Positions 26,152 through 32,761 of a stretch of 45,882 bases of DNA are shown here, in pieces; the stretch's first letter is position 1, and every line of letters begins with the position of its first letter. The stretch spans positions 1 through 45,882 of the forward strand of contig JALERM010000076.1 of NCBI GenBank assembly GCA_022764165.1. The letters are read 5' to 3'. A model generated the notes under the pieces. It was given only the letters and a program-made list of their open reading frames with translations, ran no database searches and had not been told where the DNA came from. The translations under genes were made by a program, and so were the position numbers. The stretch is from Eubacterium sp. GTDB lineage: Bacteria; Bacillota; Clostridia; Lachnospirales; Lachnospiraceae.

Positions 26152-27232
26152 TTTGATTATTGCGGCGGCAGGAGCCGGAAAAACCACTTTTCTTGTTGAT
26201 CAAGCCTTAAAAATTCCAGAAAATATTTTGATAACAACATATACAGATGCCAATGAACAAAGCATTAGAGATAAATTTTATGAGTTGCATGGATGTGTTC
26301 CTGCAAATGTAACTATTATGCCATGGTTTTCTTTACTGATTAAACATGGAATACGACCATATCAAAGCTATCTCATAAAAAATAGAGTTTCCGGAGTGCT
26401 TTTAGTAAATAAGGCAGATCAAAACTTACTGAGGCTGAAAGATTCAAACGAAAAAAAATATGTCACAGCTTCTGGAAATGTATATTCCAATATGATTTCC
26501 AAATTACCATGTATATTGGATAATTTATCGAATGGTTGTGTATTTCGTAGAATGCAAAAAATCTTTCCTTATATTTTTATAGATGAAATACAAGACTTCG
26601 CTGGATATGATTTGGAAGTAATGAAAAAATTACATGAAGTTGGTTGCCATATGATTTTAGTGGGCGATCCTCGACAAACAACATATAGAACCCACTATGA
26701 AACGAAATACAAAAAGTATTCGGGTGGAAAAATAATGAACTTTGTTCAGGATAATATTCAGGGAATGGAGATTGATACAGATACATTGAGTGTATCGTAT
26801 CGGAATAATCAAATTATATGTGATCTTGCGAACAAAATGTACCCAACTATGAAACCTTGTGATTCGGCTATGCATGAAACGACTGAACACGATGGAATAT
26901 TTTGGGTTCACGAGAATGACATTGATAAATATGTGAATACATATAATCCCATTCAGTTGCGACATGATAAAAGAACCAAGGTGAGTCCGAAATCAAAAAC
27001 GATGAATTTTGGATCTGCCAAGGGACTTACTTTTAACAGAGTTTTGATATATCCGACGAAACCAATGCTGGATTGGTTGTCTGGAAAATCCAAAGATATG
27101 AAGAATGAAAGCCTTTCTAAGTTTTATGTTGCAGTAACAAGGGCACGATATAGTGTGGCGTTTGTATACAAGACGAAGAAGTTTCCATCTAACGATATTG
27201 GAACAAAGTGGATACCTGATGTAATGGAATAG
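26144..27232 (+). CDS. Short UvrD-like superfamily 1 helicase (GajB-like)
   Basis: 362 residues, beginning inside the stop of the OLD gene (ATGAGTAG overlap). Walker A AAGAGKTT lies at residues 8-15, Walker B FIDEIQD at about 145-151, then LVGDPRQTTY (motif III) and YVAVTRARYSVAFVY (motif VI) near the C-terminus. The order fits UvrD/Rep helicases. The protein is shorter than typical GajB and much shorter than UvrD, so the 1B and 2B insertion domains must be small or missing. It probably works with the OLD nuclease as a defence pair. Whether it unwinds DNA or only senses nucleotide or DNA state cannot be told. Confidence 0.85.
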   Translation: MSSLIIAAAGAGKTTFLVDQALKIPENILITTYTDANEQSIRDKFYELHGCVPANVTIMPWFSLLIKHGIRPYQSYLIKNRVSGVLLVNKADQNLLRLKDSNEKKYVTASGNVYSNMISKLPCILDNLSNGCVFRRMQKIFPYIFIDEIQDFAGYDLEVMKKLHEVGCHMILVGDPRQTTYRTHYETKYKKYSGGKIMNFVQDNIQGMEIDTDTLSVSYRNNQIICDLANKMYPTMKPCDSAMHETTEHDGIFWVHENDIDKYVNTYNPIQLRHDKRTKVSPKSKTMNFGSAKGLTFNRVLIYPTKPMLDWLSGKSKDMKNESLSKFYVAVTRARYSVAFVYKTKKFPSNDIGTKWIPDVME

Positions 27233-27359
27233 ATAACAAATGATACGACAAAAAGTATTTACTTGGTGCAGATAGCAATATGGTATAGAACCGTAATATC
27301 TGTGGAAAGTTGTTTTACGCCACACAGACAATCAAAAATGATATGGATAGAAAATATGC

Positions 27360-27405
27360 AAAAAGCACTGAAAACCATAGGATTATTGGGTTTACAGTGC
27401 TTTTT
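27360..27405. terminator. Bidirectional terminator after the defence operon
   Basis: AAAAAGCACTGAAAACC and GGGTTTACAGTGCTTTTT pair as a stem of about 17 base pairs with one mismatch and an 11-base loop. It is flanked by A-runs on one side and T-runs on the other. It lies between the end of the helicase gene (27232, plus strand) and the end of the minus-strand Xre gene (27436), so it can stop transcription from both directions. Confidence 0.85.
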
Positions 27406-27435
27406 CTTTGATTAAAGAGAAAAAATACAATAAAT

Positions 27436-28011
27436 TTAAGTTTTGCTAACTTCCATAGAGGATTTTCTCCATTGCTTCATCGGCTCATGTTTCCCACAGT
27501 CATCACAGGTCTGTGGCCAGTTGATTTTCCATTCGAAGTATTCGTCTCTTGTAATCTCACCGGATTTTAATTCTTCTTTCCGGATTACCCATTCTTTCAT
27601 AAAATCATTGACAAGTCCATAATTGATCCATAATCCCACAGGCGGATGTGCAGGCCAATTGTTGTTATCATGGTAGCGAACAGCAGTATCCTCGCTGGAA
27701 TTACATCTTTCTCCGGGATAAGTTGCCATTTGGAACAGGTTGATTGCAGATGGATTGAATTCATCAATCCAGAACAGAAGCTCCATGAATTCGGTAGCAT
27801 TCATGGTTGTTGTCTCATACAGTGTCCATGGATTCACATTTAGGATTTTAGCCATTTCTGTTACCAGTTCTCTCTTGGGAATCCGATAGTTTGTTTCGTA
27901 CTGGGCAAGACGATTTGCTCCTTTTTCACCCCAGCCGAGGGCTGCGCCAAGCTCTGCTTGTGTCATTTTCCGGAATGTCCGGATTTTTTTTATTTTATCT
28001 CCAATCGTCAT
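27436..28011 (-). CDS. Xre-family repressor controlling the recombinase region
   Basis: 191 residues from the ATG at 28011. The N-terminal Cro/CI helix-turn-helix is clear: MTIGDKIKKIRTFRKMTQAE then LGAALGWGEKGANRLAQYET. The C-terminal part has no recognised domain but carries a CxxC (CDDCGKHEP). An in-frame ATG at 28080 would extend it, but that codon lies upstream of the gene's own promoter (28043-28071), so 28011 is preferred. It is divergent from the SHOCT-like/recombinase genes and next to three palindromic operators. A phage-repressor-like role, holding the recombinase promoter off, is a good inference. Confidence 0.85.
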   Translation of the reverse strand: MTIGDKIKKIRTFRKMTQAELGAALGWGEKGANRLAQYETNYRIPKRELVTEMAKILNVNPWTLYETTTMNATEFMELLFWIDEFNPSAINLFQMATYPGERCNSSEDTAVRYHDNNNWPAHPPVGLWINYGLVNDFMKEWVIRKEELKSGEITRDEYFEWKINWPQTCDDCGKHEPMKQWRKSSMEVSKT

Positions 28012-28042
28012 ATCAGATACCTGCTTTCTTATTGATATTTCT

Positions 28043-28071
28043 ATTTTACCCCCAAAATGCTTCTTTGTAAA
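28043..28071 (-). promoter_or_regulatory. Promoter of the Xre repressor
   Basis: On the minus strand, TTTACA (28071-28066), a 17-base spacer and TAAAAT (28048-28043). It lies 32 bases upstream of the ATG at 28011, with operator 1 just behind its -35 box. Confidence 0.7.
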
Positions 28072-28078
28072 CAGAAAC

Positions 28079-28164
28079 ATTCGCTAAAATGCGAATTAAA
28101 ATATTGACATTCGCAGAAAAGCGAACTATAATGATAGTGTATTTGAATTCGCAAAAAAGCGAAT
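28079..28164. promoter_or_regulatory. Three palindromic operators, ATTCGC-N6-GCGAAT
   Basis: Operator 1 at 28079-28096 (spacer TAAAAT), operator 2 at 28109-28126 (spacer AGAAAA, last base C instead of T) and operator 3 at 28147-28164 (spacer AAAAAA). Each is an 18-base dyad. Operator 2 fills the spacer of the rightward promoter, operator 3 covers its start point and operator 1 adjoins the leftward promoter. The layout matches a CI/Cro-like genetic switch bound by the adjacent Xre protein. Confidence 0.85.
28104..28132 (+). promoter_or_regulatory. Consensus rightward promoter of recombinase 2 region
   Basis: TTGACA (28104-28109), a 17-base spacer and TATAAT (28127-28132), a perfect sigma-70-type consensus. 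The spacer is occupied by operator 2, so bound repressor would block RNA polymerase directly. It drives the leader, the small SHOCT-like gene and recombinase 2. Confidence 0.85.
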
Positions 28165-28428
28165 TATGAACAAGAAAACAAAATGAGCTGTATCATATGT
28201 CAACACAGATGCCGTGACCCTGTAAGGCTTTATTCTCAGGCGAGCGTCGAAGATACTCCGGAAACGACTGGTAAGTTTGCGAAGAAGCTGCCAGTAATCA
28301 GAAATATTCTGATAGAGGTCAGTTGTAATACTGACAGCGGATGATACGAATGGAAGCCAAACCAAGTGCAAAATTTTTGACTGAAAGGAGTGATGCCGAA
28401 AAATAACAGGGAAAGGGGGAGTGAAGCA
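28139..28428 (+). other. Long leader with possible 53-codon ORF
   Basis: About 290 bases lie between the rightward promoter and the SHOCT-like gene. They contain an ORF at 28183-28344 starting MSCIICQHRCRDPVRLYSQA and including a KFAKKLPVIRNILIEVS segment. No Shine-Dalgarno precedes its ATG. The ORF may be a small excision protein or chance; no RNA fold was clearly recognised. No other gene is seen here. Confidence 0.35.
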
Positions 28429-28593
28429 ATGAGGAAAGAGTTGGAATACGCAAAGAAAATAGCTGTGATTACAAAGTTATTTCATTCAGAACTTCTGTCA
28501 GAACAAGAATTTGAAAAAATCAGACGGAAACTGATGGATAGTTATCTGATTGTCGGGGAACGTAGTGATGATCCGATGAAAGCAATTGCATAG
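28429..28593 (+). CDS. Small SHOCT-like protein upstream of recombinase 2
   Basis: 54 residues from ATG 28429, which has GGGGGA eight bases upstream; the frame is open to 28390 but those starts are badly spaced. The core VITKLFHSELLSEQEFEKIR then RKLMDSYLIV fits a SHOCT-like pattern and resembles the ORF at 152-301, which precedes recombinase 1. It lies 25 bases before recombinase 2. Function is unknown; conservation beside recombinases suggests an accessory role in integration or excision. Confidence 0.7.
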   Translation: MRKELEYAKKIAVITKLFHSELLSEQEFEKIRRKLMDSYLIVGERSDDPMKAIA

Positions 28594-28618
28594 AATATAG
28601 AAAGTTGAGGAAAAAACA

Positions 28619-30306
28619 ATGGAAGATAAGGTAATACAACATTCGTTCATATTTAAGATTTCAGATAAAATGACAGCACAAATTAAGAAACCAGTTACAC
28701 ATAAGGCGTTGCAGCATACTGCAGGGTATCGACGGATGGAGATGAACAGCTTGGCAGCTTCGAATCCCAGAAAGCATATTATGAGCAGAAAATAAAGCAG
28801 AATAAGGAATGGGTATCTGCAGGAATCTTTGCAGATGAAGCCATTACCGGAACAAAGGTCGATAAAAGAGAAGGGTTCCAGGAGATGATACGAAAATGTC
28901 AGAATGGTGAGATTGATATGATTCTTACAAAATCTATTTCCCGATTTTTCAGAAATACACAGGATATTATCAAATATGTACGCATGCTCCGTGACCGGAA
29001 TATTGCGATTGTGTTTGAAAAAGAAAATATCAACACACTGGATATGAATGGAGAAATGCTCCTGACAATCTTAAGTTCTCTTTCGTAGGGAGAGGTGGAA
29101 TCTCTTTCTGAAAATGTAAAGATGGGTTTAAAAATGAAAATGAAGCGCGGCGAGCTGGTAGGATTCAATGGCTGTTTGGGATATGATTATCATCCGGACA
29201 CGAAAAGTATCACCGTAAATGAGCAGGAAGCGGAAACGGTGCGGTTCATTTATGATATGTACCTGCAAGGCTATGGAAGCTCTACCATTGCAAAACGATT
29301 GACGGAAATGGGAGTAAAAAACAAGCGGAGAAAAGTCGAATGGCATGATCATGGTGTTATGGGGATTATCAAAAATGAGAAATATAAAGGAGATATCCTG
29401 CTTGGAAAAACATTCACAGTTGACCCAATATCCAAAAGGCGGCTTGCTAATATGGGAGAAGAAGACAGGTATTACATCCGGGATCATCATGAACCGATTG
29501 TTTCAAGAGAGGTCTGGTATCAAGCAGACGAAATCCGATTGAAACGTGTAAAACCAAGGCTCATGGAGAACACCGGGAACAGGGAACGTTATACAAGACA
29601 GTTTATATTCAGCAGCATGCTTGAGTGTGGATACTGTGGTCATAAGCTTTCCCGGAGGACAAGGCACCAGACAACAACAACGAAAAAACCAGTATGGCAG
29701 TGTATGAATGCAATCAAGAATGGGATTAGCAGTTGCCCGAATTGCAAAGCTATAGATGAAGCGATTATTGAAAATGCATTTCTGGATGCCTTTCGACTTC
29801 TGGCAGATAATTTCGATGATGTTCTGGATTCGGTACTGAGTACTATCGAAGATGTATTAAAAGATGATACCGAATTAAAACGGGTAAAGCAACTGGAGAA
29901 AGATATCAGTAGCATTGAATCGAAAAAAAGAAGGTTAACAGATCTGTTGATTGATGGTAAAATAGAACAGGAAGATTATGATGAAAAGAAGCTGAGTTTT
30001 CAGCGGAAACTTCATCAGATGACAGAAGAAAAGGCTTATCTGGAAGAAAATATCGGACAGCAGAAAAATATAAGCAAGCGTATGGATCAGCTCCGTAAGA
30101 CACTGGAAAATGAAGACATTCTGGATGAATTTGATCGTATTGTGTTTGAAAGCATTGTGGAAAAAGTAATTGTCGGTGGATACGATGAAAACGGGAATCC
30201 TTCCCCATATAAACTGACTTTTGTCCTGAAATGTAACCAGGACTTGAAAGTAAATGATGCAAAAGCAGAATATCGAAGTAAACAGAAAGTGAAAAAGGTG
30301 TCATGA
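28619..30306 (+). pseudogene. Large serine recombinase 2, frameshifted and amber-interrupted
   Basis: The original frame starts at ATG 28619 behind GTTGAGG. Near 28712 it shifts: the catalytic block AYCRVSTDGDEQLGSFESQK lies in another frame from 28714. That frame continues through the resolvase domain to TAG at 29086-29088, which replaces the Gln codon expected in LSSLSQGEVE. It then stays open from 29089 to 30306 (recombinase domain, zinc ribbon CGYCG, coiled coil). The protein would be a close relative of recombinase 1, sharing KYKGDILLGKTFTVDPISKR. With two lesions in the catalytic half it should be inactive, so element 2 would need another recombinase to move. Confidence 0.9.
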
Positions 30307-30455
30307 TGGAGCAGGATAGAAAAGAGTATTTGGATAAAGATGAATCGGAAAAAATGTGTTCATCAAAGACTGGCGAGGCTGGGGAAATGTGTTCTCCAGC
30401 CGATACCGATACATGTGGAGACGGTTGTTCTTTTGTCCGGAAAAACTCCGGATGA
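30303..30455 (+). CDS. Cysteine-motif small ORF at the right end of element 2
   Basis: A 50-codon ORF whose ATG overlaps the recombinase 2 stop (ATGA). It encodes a charged start (MEQDRKEYLDKDESEK) and the spaced cysteine pattern MCS-x9-MCS-x7-TCGDGCS. The same pattern is fused in frame to the C-terminus of recombinase 1 (MCS-x9-VCS-x7-TCGDC). The ORF crosses the att core 30411-30422, so its last 14 or so residues come from the neighbouring DNA. Translation is plausible through coupling but unproven. The cysteine spacing could reflect DNA constraint at the element end instead of protein function. Confidence 0.45.
   Translation: MMEQDRKEYLDKDESEKMCSSKTGEAGEMCSPADTDTCGDGCSFVRKNSG
30411..30422 (+). 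other. Putative attachment-site core, element 2 / element 3 junction
   Basis: A second copy of ACATGTGGAGAC (first at 2098-2109), 105 bases after the end of recombinase 2. In the frame to its right it encodes H-V-E-T and continues as a rumA-like 3' end. Confidence 0.6.
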
Positions 30456-30723
30456 TACGTTTGAGGTCGACTTGGACTTGGATGAGCTTGACATTACTTC
30501 TGCTGAGTCAAAGGCTACCTATCAGGACATCAAGGATTATGTGCTGAAAGAATTTGGCTTAAAGGTTTCAACTTTATATATTTCCCAAATCAAACGCAAG
30601 TGTGGTATTGATGTAGGAGAGCATTATAATATCTCTCAGAAAGAAAATCAGAAAGTACCACAATGCCCGAAAGAAAAGGAAGATGCTATCCGTGCTGCTC
30701 TTGAACATTTTGCAATGATCTAA
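30412..30723 (+). pseudogene. Orphan RumA/RlmD-like C-terminal extension
   Basis: From CAT 30412 the frame reads HVETVVLLSGKTPDD, the end of the RumA/RlmD methyltransferase fold. It continues with the about 90-residue extension often attached to RumA entries in Lachnospiraceae (DELDITSAESKATYQDIKDY, then QCPKEKEDAIRAALEHFAMI). No methyltransferase domain precedes it; the in-frame ORF start at 30340 is chance sequence across the att site. The likely origin is that element 3 brings this 3' end so that rumA keeps a C-terminus after integration. Element 2 then inserted at the same att site and separated it from rumA. Confidence 0.65.
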
Positions 30724-30755
30724 AAGTCATTGCTGATTTCAAGGAGGAATAGCAT

Positions 30756-30950
30756 ATGAAGTCATTATTCGAAGAAATGGGCGGTACATATACGCTCGGC
30801 GCAGGTGGAATGTATTATCCGGATTTGGAACTTCCGGAGGAAGAACCGCATTACGGAAAGTACGGCAGAATATATCCACGAATGCACTCCGCTTTCGGAG
30901 CAACAGCCGTGGCTTTTAACTTGCGGTTAAGTTTTTATCTCTCAGGTTAA
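30756..30950 (+). pseudogene. tnpV: TnpV-family protein, truncated
   Basis: The frame starts at ATG 30756 behind CAAGGAGGAATAGC. It reads MKSLFEEMGGTYTLGAGGMY, then YPDLELPEEEPHYGKYGR, the canonical N-terminal half of TnpV. After KYGR the family sequence stops and the last 26 codons are unrelated, ending in TAA at 30950. Compare the complete copy at 2818-3165. A deletion or rearrangement removed the second half. The remaining ORF is probably non-functional. Confidence 0.75.
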
Positions 30951-30961
30951 CATCTACTCGA

Positions 30962-30990
30962 TTGTGATATGAATATCAGCTTGCTATAAT
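30962..30990 (+). promoter_or_regulatory. Promoter of the Xre/TPR regulator
   Basis: TTGTGA (30962-30967), a 17-base spacer and TATAAT (30985-30990), 47 bases ahead of the ATG at 31038. Confidence 0.7.
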
Positions 30991-31037
30991 AAAGACAGAA
31001 AAAAGCTTTTTGCAATATCCTCAAAGGAGATTAAAAT

Positions 31038-32102
31038 ATGCCCATGAACATAGTCATCCAAGAGCAGCGCAAGCTACTTGGATTAACACAAGAACAGGTT
31101 GCTGATTATCTCGGTGTTTCTACTCCCGCCGTCAGTAAATGGGAGAAAGGTATCACAAGCCCTGACATTGGCCTACTGCCTCCGTTAGCCAGACTTTTGA
31201 AGATTGATTTGAATACGTTGTTTTGTTTTAGCGAGAATTTGTCTGCACAGGAAATTGGATTATTCTGCAACGAACTCGCTAAACAAGCGAGAGAAGATAT
31301 TCTTTCTGCATTTGATGCGGCTGAAGCAAAGATGCACGATTACCCGCACAATGAACAGCTGCTTCTCAATGTCACGATTATTCTGGATTCCTTGCTGCTG
31401 CAGACCGTTGATGATACTTTACCGATTGACAGTCTTGATGCAAAGATTTCAGACTGGTATTTACAGTTGGCTGAGAGCAGCGATGACAAGATACGAAACA
31501 GCGCCAACTATATGAGAGTTAGCCGCTATATTCGTCAGGGCAATACAGATGCTGCACAAGAGGTTCTTGATACTATTCAAGATAAAACTGACCTCATTAG
31601 TGCATTGCCAGACAAGCTCATGCTTCAGGTATCCATTTATTTGCAACAGCACAAATCAGAATTGGCTGCATTAGAACTGGAAAAGGCATTATTCAAAGAA
31701 ATTACCAGAGTTCAGATGCTTCTGACGAAACTGGTTGATGCTGAATTAGCTTCTGGGAACACAGAATTTGCCTGTAAGATTGCAGAGAAAGCAAGTGCCA
31801 TGGTGGATATATTCGATATGTGGGAATACAACAGATATGTTGCTTCTTATCAAATTGTGGAACGAGAGAAGAATGCAGACACGATGCTTCATTTACTGGA
31901 ACAAATGCTTGAAGCACTCACTACACATTGGTCATTGACGGATTCTGTTCTGTATCACAGGCTGGCTCCCGAAACCAAAGCTGTTCAATCCCGTGAATTA
32001 ATGTCAGTTCTTCTCAGCGGGTTGGAAACTGATCCTGAGTGTGCGTACCTTCGCGAACATCCAAAATTCAACGAACTTATCAGCAAATACAAAAACAAAT
32101 AA
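31038..32102 (+). CDS. Xre-type regulator with TPR-like C-terminal domain
   Basis: 354 residues. A helix-turn-helix lies at the N-terminus (IQEQRKLLGLTQEQVADYLG, then VSTPAVSKWEKGITSPDIGL). About 280 residues of helix-rich, repeat-like sequence follow, with regularly spaced hydrophobic pairs typical of TPR-like or Rgg-like sensor domains. Such proteins in Firmicutes usually control a neighbouring transporter. None is next to it here, so its target may have been lost. It has a good ribosome binding site (AAAGGAGATTAAAAT), its own promoter and its own terminator. Confidence 0.85.
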   Translation: MPMNIVIQEQRKLLGLTQEQVADYLGVSTPAVSKWEKGITSPDIGLLPPLARLLKIDLNTLFCFSENLSAQEIGLFCNELAKQAREDILSAFDAAEAKMHDYPHNEQLLLNVTIILDSLLLQTVDDTLPIDSLDAKISDWYLQLAESSDDKIRNSANYMRVSRYIRQGNTDAAQEVLDTIQDKTDLISALPDKLMLQVSIYLQQHKSELAALELEKALFKEITRVQMLLTKLVDAELASGNTEFACKIAEKASAMVDIFDMWEYNRYVASYQIVEREKNADTMLHLLEQMLEALTTHWSLTDSVLYHRLAPETKAVQSRELMSVLLSGLETDPECAYLREHPKFNELISKYKNK

Positions 32103-32107
32103 GGGAT

Positions 32108-32147
32108 ACGGCTGCTACTGCCTTTCGGAAGTTACAGCCGTGTTTTT
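32108..32147 (+). terminator. Terminator of the Xre/TPR gene
   Basis: ACGGCTG (32108-32114) and CAGCCGT (32135-32141) form a 7-base-pair stem followed by GTTTTTCTT. It starts 6 bases after the stop codon. Confidence 0.75.
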
Positions 32148-32248
32148 CTTATCTCTCATATTCTTTTTTCTGTTTCTTTGGCTGTGGTGTTTCCTGTCGG
32201 GGTGCATTTAGTTTAGCTTCTTTGTTTTCAGGTGTACTGGGTACTGAT

Positions 32249-32704
32249 ATGCCAAGACGAGAAGTTGAAATAGAGCGCAAGCTGACAGAGCATATCTAGA
32301 ACTTCCTCTTGGAGTTGGGACAAGGATTTGCGTTTGTAGGCAGACAGGTACATTTGGAAGTGGGTGGAGATGACTTTTATATTGATCTGTTGTTCTATCA
32401 TCTGAAACTTCGCTGCTATGTGGTAATCGAATTGAAAGCCTGCGATTTTGAGTCTGGATTTATCAGTCAGCTCAATATGTATCAGAATGTGGTAAATGAT
32501 ATTTTGCGCCATCCAAATGACAATCCAACCATTGGATTGCTTTGGGTCAAAGGTAAAAACCAGACAGTAGTTGAGTATTCTCTTGCTGGATACCAGAATC
32601 CGATCGGTGTAGCGGAATGGAAAAATCAGATGGTAAAATCACTTCCGGAAGAATTGAAAAGCAGCTTACCGTCTATCGAAGAAATCGAAAAAGAACTGGA
32701 GTAA
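32249..32704 (+). pseudogene. YhcG/DUF1016-type PDDEXK nuclease, C-terminal remnant with amber codon
   Basis: The frame encodes the C-terminal nuclease domain of YhcG (DUF1016): REVEIERKLTEHI, a TAG at 32297-32299, then NFLLELGQGFAFVGRQVHLE, DDFYIDLLFYHLKLRCYVVI and ELKACDFESGFISQLNMY. The D...ELK pair of the PDDEXK active site is present. The TAG falls where relatives have Gln (VENIQ-FLLELG). The N-terminal half of the family (about 150-200 residues) is absent. An ATG at 32309 could start a shorter product lacking the first strand. It is best treated as a decayed gene. Confidence 0.75.
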
Positions 32705-32707
32705 AAA

Positions 32708-32726
32708 GTGCCACAGGCCGTGGCAC
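32708..32726. other. Perfect dyad upstream of recombinase 3
   Basis: GTGCCAC and GTGGCAC separated by AGGCC, 36 bases before the recombinase start and with no T-run. It may be an operator or an mRNA hairpin controlling recombinase 3. Confidence 0.4.
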
Positions 32727-32761
32727 AATTACATATCACCTATGAACGGAGGTGGATAGAA

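Larger units (their letters stand above)
2098..30422. mobile_element. Integrative mobilizable element 2 carrying BREX
   Basis: A roughly 28.3 kb unit bounded by direct repeats ACATGTGGAGAC. It contains partition genes, tnpV, an oriT-like region, mobC, a MobP-type relaxase, the BREX type 1 operon with an OLD/helicase pair, an Xre repressor with operators, and its own serine recombinase at the right end. The backbone resembles Tn1549-like integrative conjugative elements. No VirB4, VirD4 or other mating-pore gene is present, parB is truncated and the recombinase is broken. It would need help for excision and for transfer. Boundaries are inferred from the att repeats. Confidence 0.6.

Noticed and set aside
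28126-28371. An 81-codon minus-strand frame over the recombinase 2 leader
   Set aside because: It runs antisense through the operator region and the leader, has no ribosome binding site, and would start in sequence unrelated to any promoter on that strand.
30340-30411. A start codon at 30340 giving a 127-residue protein that includes the rumA-like tail
   Set aside because: The first 24 codons are out-of-frame sequence of the element end and of the Cys-motif ORF. Similarity to RumA begins exactly at the att core, so the upstream part is a chance extension.
29086-32299. Use of an alternative genetic code with TAG read as Gln
   Set aside because: TAG ends several normal genes in the window (for example at 2720, 5213 and 35501), and both TAG-containing genes carry other lesions. 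Ordinary decay explains them.
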